Origin: JALVCQ01 sp964452325
GTDB taxonomy: Bacteria; Bacteroidota; Bacteroidia; JAADEI01; JALVCQ01
Length of the DNA: 16,961 bases
Direction of reading: 5' to 3'
Assembly: GCA_964452325.1 (NCBI GenBank)
Contig: CAYVLB010000036.1
Location: 1 to 16,961 of the forward strand
A program made the position numbers and the translations under genes. Within the stretch, counting starts at the first letter, position 1. Every line of letters starts with the position of its first letter. Shown here one piece after another: positions 1-6,083 of this stretch. The notes below the pieces were generated by a model that did no database searches, had not been told where the DNA came from, and saw nothing but the letters and a program-made list of their open reading frames with translations.

Positions 1-178
1 CGACTTCACCGGTTTGGGGATTTACCAAAATATCAAATTCAATGTCTTGGCCGAAATGGGACTGCAAAGCCTCTTGCAGCGCCCCCATCACCACCTGTTT
101 TAACTCTTCCCGTGTGACGTTTGCGGTGGCTTTTTCCTCAAAAAACTCTTTAACCGCTTCAACATTAATTCCACTCAT
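1..178 (-). CDS. nusA: Transcription termination/antitermination factor NusA, N-terminal fragment (cut by window edge)
   Basis: Only the first 59 codons are inside the window. The reading begins MSGINVEAVKEFF and continues to FDILVNPQTGEV. This resembles the NusA N-terminal RNA-polymerase-binding domain, in which a helix is followed by a conserved F-D-I-x-V-N-P segment. The S1 and KH domains would lie beyond position 1. NusA binds RNA polymerase, promotes pausing and hairpin-dependent termination, and takes part in antitermination. The ATG at 178-176 overlaps the TGA of the upstream rimP in an ATGA arrangement, which implies translational coupling, and rimP-nusA is the classic order. Identification rests on the short N-terminus plus this context. 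Confidence is high because the two agree. Confidence 0.85.
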   Translation of the reverse strand, partial: MSGINVEAVKEFFEEKATANVTREELKQVVMGALQEALQSHFGQDIEFDILVNPQTGEV

Positions 179-609
179 GCCAATACTGTTTTTGCCTTCG
201 ATATTTGCTGTATTGATAGGGACAAAGCACTGCTTTGTCGATGGTTTTTTGCTTTCCGTACTAAAAAAATCATTTGTTGGCGAGGTGCATATGCCAGTAA
301 TCGTCCTGTAAGTTGGCATCCATCCGTAGTCCACAGCATGATATCGCGTCCTACGGCGGTTTCCCATTGGCGGGGATGAACCAAGAAGCTACCTACCCCC
401 GGCGATGACACCTCCACTCCTCCATCCCAAGAGGTTGACTTCAAGGAAGTCAGATGCTGATGTACACGTACACAATCATCAATTGAAACGCCGACCAACG
501 AATCAATCACCACCCGCGCTCGATCGGGGCGTACTTCGAGCTCTACCACGAACTCATCTTCCCTTAGGGCGTTGTGCAAAGCGCCCTCTAACAATTGACG
601 TTCAACCAT
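175..609 (-). CDS. rimP: Ribosome maturation factor RimP
   Basis: A 144-residue protein of the RimP (YhbC/YlxS) family, which assists assembly of the 30S ribosomal subunit in the cytoplasm. The N-terminal half shows the expected pattern: a helix with LEVRPDRARVVIDS, then a segment with VEVSSPGVGSFLVHPRQW. This matches the family signature E-V-S-S-P-G followed by a basic and aromatic stretch. The C-terminal half (GRDIMLWTTDG onward) fits the SH3-like domain. The length is close to the usual 150 residues. The ATG at 609-607 is the first in frame. The gene is followed directly by nusA with a 4-nt ATGA overlap, the conserved rimP-nusA order. A terminator-like hairpin and a -7 box lie upstream within 80 nt and may regulate the pair. 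Confidence 0.9.
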   Translation of the reverse strand: MVERQLLEGALHNALREDEFVVELEVRPDRARVVIDSLVGVSIDDCVRVHQHLTSLKSTSWDGGVEVSSPGVGSFLVHPRQWETAVGRDIMLWTTDGCQLTGRLLAYAPRQQMIFLVRKAKNHRQSSALSLSIQQISKAKTVLA

Positions 610-649
610 AAGGGACAGGACATTTCATGAATAACCTCTCATAACAAAA

Positions 650-666
650 AAGGGGGCAATGCCCCC
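650..666 (-). terminator. Rho-independent terminator hairpin in the rimP-nusA leader region
   Basis: Read on the minus strand, GGGGGC, loop ATT and GCCCCC form a 6-bp all-GC stem followed at once by six T residues. This is a textbook intrinsic terminator. On the plus strand there is no T-run, so it acts leftward. No minus-strand protein gene lies upstream of it. It therefore ends either a small RNA or a shortened rimP leader transcript (attenuation). The U-run ends about 40 nt before the rimP start codon. Confidence 0.65.
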
Positions 667-681
667 CTCTGTTCCAGATTG

Positions 682-689
682 CAAAAATA
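682..689 (-). promoter_or_regulatory. Candidate promoter -7 box for rimP-nusA
   Basis: The minus strand reads TATTTTTG, a full match to the Bacteroidota -7 consensus TAnnTTTG. No good -33 (TTTG or TTG) box is seen 17-21 nt upstream. A transcript would start near 676 and carry the terminator hairpin at its very 5' end. The motif is short, so chance occurrence is possible. Confidence 0.4.
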
Positions 690-768
690 ATATTCCTAAC
701 CGATAGGGTAGCAGCTTCAATTCGCCAAAGATCGGTGCTGGTCTTAAGCCAGCGTCCGGCGGGTTCAT

Positions 769-776
769 TACCTTTG
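769..776 (+). promoter_or_regulatory. Candidate promoter -7 box for prfB
   Basis: TACCTTTG matches TAnnTTTG at all six fixed positions. The predicted start of transcription is near 782, giving a 5' leader of about 25-30 nt before the prfB leader ORF at 805/811. A matching -33 box is not convincing: only TTA occurs near 744-746, at a spacing above 20. Confidence 0.4.
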
Positions 777-810
777 CCATTGCGTTTAGAAAACATGTGA
801 GCCCATGATT

Positions 811-1918
811 ATGCCCAAAGATGTAGAGGCCCTTCGGCATCGCTATGATGCCCTAAAGCAATATCTTTAACTTACCTGAAAAGCATCGTCGGATTCAGCA
901 TCTGGAGCGCCGCTTACAGTCATCCGATGCATGGGATAACGTGTCAGCCACTACGCGTTATCTTCAGGAAAAGAAGTCTCTTGAAGAACTGTTGGCGCTG
1001 GTTGAGTCAACGGGCCAACAAATCGATGATTTGGAAGTGCTGATCGAATTTCATAATGAAGGTGAAGCCACGGAAGAGGAAGTGATGGCTCAATATGAGG
1101 GGGCCCGTCAGCAATTACACCAACTCGAATTACGTTATCTTCTCTCGTCTGATGAAGATCAACTGGGTGCCTACCTAGAAATCCATGCTGGTGCGGGTGG
1201 GACTGAAAGCCAAGATTGGGCGGAGATGCTATTGCGTATGTATCAGATGTGGGGGGAAAAAAACCATTACAAGGTTCGCACTATAGCCATTCGGGAGGGG
1301 GAGGTAGCCGGTATTAAATCGGCCATTATGCAGATCGAAGGGCCTTTTGCCTATGGCTATCTCAAAGGCGAAAGTGGTGTCCATCGATTGGTACGCATTT
1401 CACCGTTTGATTCGGGCGGCAGACGTCATACCTCTTTCGCATCCGTATTCGTCTATCCGATGATAGATGATTCGATAGACATTACCATTGCTCCTGCCGA
1501 CTTGGAGTGGGAAACCTTTAGGGCATCGGGAGCGGGGGGACAGCACGTCAACAAGGTAGAGACTGCCGTACGTGTCAAACACATTCCCACGGGGGTGGTC
1601 GTAGAGTGTCAAGAAACCCGTTCCCAAGTCCAGAACCGCGAAAAAGCTCTCCGAATGCTCAAGTCTCGTCTGTATGAACTGGAAATGCGTAAACGTGAAG
1701 AAGCGAAAGCCAAACAAGAGCAAGCCAAAAAGAAAATTGAGTGGGGCTCTCAAATTCGCAACTACGTATTGCATCCTTATAAGTTGGTCAAGGACTTACG
1801 CACGGGGATCGAACGCTCTGATCCCGAAAATGTGCTTGCCGGTGACATTAATCCGTTCCTAAAAGCGTTTCTATTGCATCAACTCAAAGCAACACATTCA
1901 AAGGAAAATACGCCATGA
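811..1918 (+). CDS. prfB: Peptide chain release factor 2, made by +1 programmed frameshift
   Basis: RF2 releases the finished chain at UGA and UAA codons. An uninterrupted reading from GTG 941 lacks the N-terminus. The true start is ATG 811 (or the in-frame ATG 805). The zero frame reads MPKDVEALRHRYDALKQYL and hits TAA at 868. Skipping T868 continues as NLPEKHRRIQHLERRL through SSDAWDN into the main frame, for a total of 368 residues, normal for RF2. The join aligns with the family pattern D-A-L-x-x-Y-L followed by the helix ending D-x-W-D/E. The stop-recognition tripeptide SPF is at residues 197-199, and the catalytic GGQ (SGAGGQHVNK) is at 242-244. The stop TGA 1916-1918 overlaps the ATG of the next gene. 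Oddities are UAA in place of the usual UGA at the shift site, and no Shine-Dalgarno-like stimulator. Confidence 0.93.
836..852 (+). other. Perfect hairpin just upstream of the prfB frameshift site
   Basis: GGCATC (836-841), loop GCTAT and GATGCC (847-852) form a perfect 6-bp stem with a 5-nt loop in the prfB leader coding sequence. Its 3' end is 12 nt before the slippery CTT. The structure is visible in the sequence. A role in frameshifting is my inference. Confidence 0.45.
862..871 (+). promoter_or_regulatory. RF2 programmed +1 frameshift site (TAT CTT TAA C)
   Basis: The zero-frame codons are TAT 862, CTT 865 and TAA 868, followed by C871. The slippery CTT allows tRNA-Leu to re-pair with TTT in the +1 frame. 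The frame that continues opens only at 857 (TAA at 854-856) and has no ATG before the RF2 body, so the shift is required. The well-known site is CUU UGA C with a Shine-Dalgarno-like AGGGGG three nt upstream. Here the stop is UAA, and the bases upstream (CTAAAGCAA) do not resemble that stimulator. Confidence 0.85.
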
Positions 1919-2265
1919 ACCCGTTGACCATCTATCATAATCCCCGATGCCGCAAAAGCCGTGAAGCCCTTCAATGGTTGAAAGATCATCACATTCCTCA
2001 TCGCATTCGGCTATACCTCAAAGAGCCGCTCTCGGACGAAGAACTACAACAGCTCATCCGTAAACTACAAGATCCCGTGGAGGCGTTGATTCGGAGCAAC
2101 GAAAAAGTGTTTAAGGAACATTTCAAAGGAATGGAACTGACGCCCGAATCGGTTCGCTACATGATTGTCCAGCACCCGCATCTAATGCAACGTCCGATAG
2201 TGGCCACCGATAAGTCTGCCATTGTGGCACGTCCCGCTGAACGAATCCGCAAATTGATAGAGTAG
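1915..2265 (+). CDS. arsC: ArsC-family arsenate reductase (glutaredoxin type)
   Basis: A 116-residue thioredoxin-fold protein. The N-terminus shows IYHNPRCRKSREAL, the ArsC signature H-N-P-x-C-x-x-S-R with catalytic Cys12. The arginines that place arsenate in the Escherichia coli enzyme have counterparts at Arg60 (ALIRSN), Arg93 (QRPIVAT) and Arg106 (ARPAER). The family reduces arsenate to arsenite using glutathione/glutaredoxin. The protein is about 25 residues shorter than the E. coli enzyme at the C-terminus, a length seen in many chromosomal homologues. The start ATG overlaps the prfB stop (ATGA). No arsenite pump, arsR or other resistance gene is nearby, so the physiological substrate is uncertain: it may be a general YffB/Spx-like reductase. 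Confidence 0.85.
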   Translation: MNPLTIYHNPRCRKSREALQWLKDHHIPHRIRLYLKEPLSDEELQQLIRKLQDPVEALIRSNEKVFKEHFKGMELTPESVRYMIVQHPHLMQRPIVATDKSAIVARPAERIRKLIE

Positions 2266-2283
2266 AGACAACATCTATTTTTG
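2254..2283 (+). promoter_or_regulatory. Promoter for the gcvPA-menG-porT operon
   Basis: TTG at 2254-2256, 19 nt of spacer, then TATTTTTG at 2276-2283. Both the -33 element and the -7 box TAnnTTTG fit the Bacteroidota consensus with ideal spacing. Transcription would begin near 2290, about 20 nt before the gcvPA ATG. The -33 half lies within the last codons of arsC. Confidence 0.6.
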
Positions 2284-2310
2284 CCGCTGCAAAGCAGGTA
2301 TTCATACGCA

Positions 2311-3660
2311 ATGAACACTCCCCGCAACCACACAAAGGCTCATCTTGCCAACAGTCGCGCTGACATCCTCGAGATGCTCAATAGTATGGGTCGAGAGCAC
2401 TTTGAACAACTGGTCAGCACCATTCCATCTGATCTGCGCAGTCAAGCATCTATTGAGCTTCCAAAAGGGATATCGGAAATGGAAGTGCTGGAGCAAATGG
2501 AACGGTTAGCCCAACAAAATCGCACTTACACAGCGGTGTTGGCAGGGGCGGGGTCTTATGATCATTACATTCCTGCCATTGTACGCCATATCCTTATGCG
2601 TCCCGAGTTTTACACCGCCTACACGCCCTACCAGGCTGAAATATCGCAAGGGACGCTTCAGGCAATGTATGAGTTTCAAACATCGGTGGGCCTTCTGACG
2701 GGTATGGAAGTGGCAAATGCTTCGATGTATGATGGGGCCTCGGCTTTGGCGGAAGCATCTCGTATGGCTTTGAACATTACCCGCCGGCAGCGTCTCCTGA
2801 TTAGCGAGGCGGTTCACCCCCACTACCAAAACGTTATCAAAACCTATTTGCAAGGAGTGGATATTGAATTAGTTCAGATTCCTGCTTGCCAAGGGCGCAC
2901 TGACCTTGCCCAGCTCGAGGCCTTCCTCAACGATAAGGTGGCGGGCGTAATTATTCAATATCCCAATTTCTGGGGGCAAATCGAGCCCCTTGATATTATT
3001 CGCTCACTAGTTCGTCGGCATTCCAACGTTCAATTCATTGTGTCATTTTATCCGATTGCTGCAGGGATGTTGCGCACTCCCGGTGAGTTTGATGCTGACA
3101 TCGTCACGGGTGAGGGGCAACCATTGGGGCTACCGCTCAACTTCGGTGGTCCCTATTTGGGCCTCTTTGCCACTCGACAAAAATACATCCGTCGGATGCC
3201 GGGACGATTGGCAGGTCGCACCATTGATGCGGAAGGTAATCCTGGCTATGTGTTAACTCTGCAAACCCGCGAGCAACACATCAAGCGGGATCGTGCCACT
3301 TCCAACATTTGCACCAATCAAGGGCTGATGGCATTGGCGGCACTGGTGTATCTTGCTTGGTTAGGCAAATCCGGTTTGACTTCTGTTGCCCGTCACAGTT
3401 ATGCCCATGCACATTATTTAGCGCAACGTATTGGTCAGCTACGTGGCTATTCGATTCGGTATGCCGGCCCCTTCTTTAACGAATTCGTTATCGATGCTCC
3501 ACATCCGAGCGGGCGCGTGCTTGAGGCCCTCCAAGCAGAAGGGTTCATTGGTGGCATTGATCTTGAGCGCTGGAACAGGCGAGGGATACTGGTAGCTACC
3601 ACTGAAAAACATCGCAAGGAGATACTGGATCGATACGTAGAGGTGCTTAAAAAACTATAG
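2311..3660 (+). CDS. gcvPA: Glycine dehydrogenase (decarboxylating) subunit 1
   Basis: A 449-residue protein matching the N-terminal half of the glycine cleavage P-protein. Recognisable segments are YTPYQAEISQGTLQAMYEFQ, the MYDGASALAEA segment, FGGPYLGLFATRQKYIRRMPGRLAGRT, and TREQHIKRDRATSNICTNQ with the downstream L-M-A-L motif. It pairs with GcvPB, which carries the pyridoxal-phosphate lysine, to decarboxylate glycine and load the aminomethyl group onto lipoylated GcvH. GcvPB is not in this window. The length fits the split-subunit family (about 440-450), and the protein ends in a normal C-terminus, so it is not a truncated full-length GcvP. I chose ATG 2311 over a TTG at 2281 because homology begins after it and the promoter lies just upstream. 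Its TAG overlaps the GTG of the next gene by one base. Confidence 0.93.
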   Translation: MNTPRNHTKAHLANSRADILEMLNSMGREHFEQLVSTIPSDLRSQASIELPKGISEMEVLEQMERLAQQNRTYTAVLAGAGSYDHYIPAIVRHILMRPEFYTAYTPYQAEISQGTLQAMYEFQTSVGLLTGMEVANASMYDGASALAEASRMALNITRRQRLLISEAVHPHYQNVIKTYLQGVDIELVQIPACQGRTDLAQLEAFLNDKVAGVIIQYPNFWGQIEPLDIIRSLVRRHSNVQFIVSFYPIAAGMLRTPGEFDADIVTGEGQPLGLPLNFGGPYLGLFATRQKYIRRMPGRLAGRTIDAEGNPGYVLTLQTREQHIKRDRATSNICTNQGLMALAALVYLAWLGKSGLTSVARHSYAHAHYLAQRIGQLRGYSIRYAGPFFNEFVIDAPHPSGRVLEALQAEGFIGGIDLERWNRRGILVATTEKHRKEILDRYVEVLKKL

Positions 3661-4382
3661 TGGAGATTCGTCCTTATCAAACATCGAAGGCATCAAAAAA
3701 GGTGCAGGTGCGGCAAATGTTTGACCGCATCGCTGGTAGATACGACTTGTTAAATCGGTTGTTATCGTTCAGAGCGGATGTTTACTGGCGTCGTGAGTTG
3801 GTGCGGCGGGTCCGTCCTTATCGGCCCCGCCGGATCTTAGACGTTGCCACGGGCACTGGCGATGTGGTACTTGCCCTTACTGCGTTGGTGCCAGAAAAAA
3901 TTGTCGGGATTGACATTGCGCCCAAAATGATTGAACACGCTCAGCGCAAGGTGGCAGCTGCTGCCTCTTCTGTGCATATCCAATTGGCCATTGCGGATGC
4001 GGAAAATCTGCCATACGATGACGACGCTTTCGATGCGGTGACAGTGGCGTTTGGTGTACGCAACTTTGAAAATCTGGCACGGGGTCTTTCGGAGATGATC
4101 CGGGTACTCCGCCGAAAAGGTGTGCTGGCGATCTTGGAGTTTTCCAATCCAGGGGCACATCCTATTGGGTGGGTCTATCGATGGTATACGCGCCATATCC
4201 TGCCCCGCATTGGTGGCTGGATTTCGGGTGATCCTGACGCCTACCGATATCTGCCCGAGTCGATTGCTGCGTTTCCTTCGGGGGAAGCTTTCCTCCAAGT
4301 GCTCCGAGAAGCCGGTGCAAGTGATGCTTGTGCATATCCCCTCACCGGTGGTATTGCCACCCTCTACATTGCGGAAAAATGA
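3660..4382 (+). CDS. menG: Demethylmenaquinone methyltransferase (UbiE/MenG family)
   Basis: A 240-residue SAM-dependent C-methyltransferase that makes the last step of menaquinone synthesis (demethylmenaquinone to menaquinone). Key features are VRQMFDRIAGRYDLLNRLLS (residues 17-36), SAM motif I DVATGTGD (61-68), the acidic GIDIAPKM (83-90), VTVAFGVRNFEN (127-138), the post-motif LEFSNPG (159-165) and YRYLPESI (195-202). All are classical for the family. It starts with GTG at 3660, sharing one base with the preceding TAG (TAGTG). No ATG is available nearby, and this start gives the expected N-terminus. Its TGA is embedded in the ATGA that opens porT. Bacteroidota generally use menaquinone, so menG is the better symbol than ubiE. 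Confidence 0.93.
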   Translation: MEIRPYQTSKASKKVQVRQMFDRIAGRYDLLNRLLSFRADVYWRRELVRRVRPYRPRRILDVATGTGDVVLALTALVPEKIVGIDIAPKMIEHAQRKVAAAASSVHIQLAIADAENLPYDDDAFDAVTVAFGVRNFENLARGLSEMIRVLRRKGVLAILEFSNPGAHPIGWVYRWYTRHILPRIGGWISGDPDAYRYLPESIAAFPSGEAFLQVLREAGASDACAYPLTGGIATLYIAEK

Positions 4383-5089
4383 TACGGACGGCCGGAATAA
4401 CAATCCTGGTAGTGTTCACAGTGATCCTATTATGCTTCTGTGGATTGGTGCGTGCACAAGGTCACAATCTCCCCTTGTACGACTATTCCAAGCGCTATCA
4501 CTTCGGTTTAATGGTGGGTGGCCTCAAGCGGCACCTTCATTATGAGATGTCGGATGCTTATTATCGCCAAGACACCCTTCAGGATATTCAAGTGGTTGAC
4601 CATCCGGGTATTCGATTTGGGCCCTTGATGGATATTCACTTTGGAGAATTTTGGGACCTTCGATTGGTTCCAGCGCTGGTACTGGTTACCAATTCGATAC
4701 ACTATCGGTTTTTCAATGGCATTAATGAAGAGAAGCGCATTGAATCGATTCTCATTGATGTCCCTTTGAGTATCAAGTACAAGTCGGAGCGCATCAACAA
4801 TTGGCGTCTTTATGTCATCGGGGGGGGAAAGATTTCTTACGACCTGGCCTCCGATGAACATTCCATTCAAGATCCGATTAATCCATTTGTCCCACTCAAA
4901 CAAGTTACTTACTCGTGGGAAGTGGGGGCTGGCTTTGATTTCTACCTGAGTTTTTTCAAGCTTTCCCCTGAAGTCCGGATCTCTCGCACGTTTGGCAATA
5001 TTTTAGTTGGCCAAAAAGACAATTTTTATGTAGATATGATCCGCCGTCTTGAAAGCAGCATGGTTAGTGTGGTGCTTCAGTTCGAATAG
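4379..5089 (+). CDS. porT: PorT-family outer-membrane beta-barrel protein of the type IX secretion system
   Basis: A 236-residue protein with a signal peptide: MIRT, a long hydrophobic run (ITILVVFTVILLCFCGLV), and a likely cleavage after RAQ. The mature part alternates short amphipathic strands with aromatic ends (YHFGLMVGG, RFGPLMDIHF, LRLVPALVLV, RLYVIGGGKISYDLA, YSWEVGAGFDFYLSFFKLSPEVRISRTFG, SMVSVVLQFE). It ends in a phenylalanine-containing strand, typical of an eight-strand barrel. PorT/SprT is needed for T9SS secretion and gliding in Bacteroidota, and in that phylum its gene often follows ubiE/menG, as here. The ATG overlaps the menG stop (ATGA). An in-frame upstream ATG at 4328 would lie inside menG and precede the signal peptide, so I rejected it. 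A general PorT-like porin without a T9SS role is the alternative. Confidence 0.8.
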   Translation: MIRTAGITILVVFTVILLCFCGLVRAQGHNLPLYDYSKRYHFGLMVGGLKRHLHYEMSDAYYRQDTLQDIQVVDHPGIRFGPLMDIHFGEFWDLRLVPALVLVTNSIHYRFFNGINEEKRIESILIDVPLSIKYKSERINNWRLYVIGGGKISYDLASDEHSIQDPINPFVPLKQVTYSWEVGAGFDFYLSFFKLSPEVRISRTFGNILVGQKDNFYVDMIRRLESSMVSVVLQFE

Positions 5090-5101
5090 GCGTGTGCGCC
5101 T
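5088..5101. terminator. Short hairpin between convergent porT and WD40 genes
   Basis: AGGCG, loop TGTG and CGCCT form a 5-bp GC-rich stem at the convergent junction. It spans the last bases of the porT stop codon. The plus side is followed by TTGTTC, a weak T-rich tail, and the minus side has little. It may act as a weak bidirectional terminator where only 15 bp separate the two genes. Confidence 0.35.
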
Positions 5102-5104
5102 TGT

Positions 5105-6055
5105 TCATCTTAGCTTCCATAGTCGAACGGTGTTATCATCGCTTGCACTCAGTAGGCGGCCATCTTTAAGAAACGCTAAGTCGTTGACTTTGGCTTGATG
5201 CCCTTCCAACACTTTTACCCGCTTAAAACGGGGCAGTGTGTAGAGGTATATTTTTTTATCCATATCTCCCCCACCAATCGCTAAATATTTTCCCTCGGCA
5301 TCAACAGCCAAGGCATAAACTCCAAACTGAAATCCTTTCAATCCTCCCAGTAGTTTCCACTGACCTGCACTATGCGTAAAAACATAAACTGTGGCGGGTG
5401 CCCCTCCCACCACCAAATATTTGCCATCGGGGGTAAAGAGCACTTTCCGCAATTCTTTAACAGGCTGATTCCACGAGAAGATTTCCTGGCCTGTCTCCCC
5501 ATCCCAAATTTTAAGGTTGCCCGAATCTGGCGAAAAGGGGTCTCCACTCACTCCCGCTATCCATCGGCCATCGGGCGAGAATGCGACATCATTAACACGC
5601 CCATTATGGGACATTTGCTCAAGGAGTTTGCGTGTCCGATAATCAAATATTCGCACGTTTCCGTCAAAACAAGCAGTGGCTAAATACGGGGCTGATGGAT
5701 GAAAAGCCACTGCATACACGCCACCCGGATGCGGAGGTAATGAAAGGAGCAATTTACCACTTGGTACATCCCATATTTTGACTGCTTTATCCATTCCACA
5801 GGTGGCCATTTTCCGCCCGTCGGGCGCAACAGCTACGTCTTTAACCGCTACCGAATGCAGCACTTTTTTCCAGCGATAGGTCCCCTTATCAACACGCCAA
5901 AAAATGACATAGTTGTCGTATGATCCACTTGCAGCCCATGCCGAATCGGGATGAGTAGCCAGGGCAACCACCTTATCGGAATGTCCTGTAAAGACCTCCT
6001 GTGCTATTAGGGAAACTGTGCCAACGCTGAGGAGTGTCCATAAAATCCGGTACAT
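5105..6055 (-). CDS. Secreted seven-repeat WD40 beta-propeller protein
   Basis: A 316-residue protein with a signal peptide (MYRILWTLLSVGTVSLIAQ, cleavage before EVFTGH). Seven WD40 repeats follow: GHSDKVVALATHP...VIFWRV, KDVAVAPDGRKMAT...VKIWDV, GGVYAVAFHPSAP...VRIFDY, GRVNDVAFSPDGR...LKIWDG, KELRKVLFTPDGK...VYVFTH, GVYALAVDAEGK...IYLYTL and AKVNDLAFLKDGR...VRLWKL. Seven units suggest one closed propeller, a scaffold for protein contacts probably in the periplasm. No catalytic domain is attached. I chose ATG 6055, because starts further upstream put 20 polar residues before the signal peptide. It is last in the minus-strand block, 28 nt after the small membrane-protein gene. The function is unknown. 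Confidence 0.85.
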   Translation of the reverse strand: MYRILWTLLSVGTVSLIAQEVFTGHSDKVVALATHPDSAWAASGSYDNYVIFWRVDKGTYRWKKVLHSVAVKDVAVAPDGRKMATCGMDKAVKIWDVPSGKLLLSLPPHPGGVYAVAFHPSAPYLATACFDGNVRIFDYRTRKLLEQMSHNGRVNDVAFSPDGRWIAGVSGDPFSPDSGNLKIWDGETGQEIFSWNQPVKELRKVLFTPDGKYLVVGGAPATVYVFTHSAGQWKLLGGLKGFQFGVYALAVDAEGKYLAIGGGDMDKKIYLYTLPRFKRVKVLEGHQAKVNDLAFLKDGRLLSASDDNTVRLWKLR

Positions 6056-6083
6056 ATGAGAAGGAAAGTATTGCTGGGCAATA

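Larger units (their letters stand above)
610..804. other. Divergent intergenic control region between rimP and prfB, with inverted repeats
   Basis: The longest gene-free stretch of the window, at 195 bp. Besides the terminator and the two -7 boxes it holds several inverted repeats. GCTGGT at 737-742 pairs with GCCAGC at 748-753 (one G-T pair, 5-nt loop). A CCGAT copy just after 700 pairs with ATCGG at 731-735. A CGCC/GGCG pair brackets this area. Such nested pairing is compatible with a structured small RNA on the minus strand ending at the 650-666 terminator, or with operators. I could not match it to tRNA, tmRNA, SRP RNA, RNase P or a 6S RNA closing stem. The small ORFs here look non-coding. 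Confidence 0.4.

Noticed and set aside
700..760. tRNA, SRP RNA, tmRNA or RNase P RNA in the rimP-prfB gap
   Set aside because: No T-loop, CCA end, SRP apical loop or RNase P core sequence is present on either strand.
625..840. Minus-strand 71-codon and 64-codon open frames between rimP and prfB
   Set aside because: They run through the terminator hairpin, overlap the prfB leader in antisense, and show no recognisable protein pattern.
941..1918. prfB read as an ordinary gene starting at GTG 941
   Set aside because: It would lack the first 43 residues of RF2. The leader from 811 plus a +1 shift restores a family-like N-terminus and full length.
2281..2310. TTG start for gcvPA at 2281
   Set aside because: It overlaps the promoter -7 box. 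The ATG at 2311 gives the usual subunit length.
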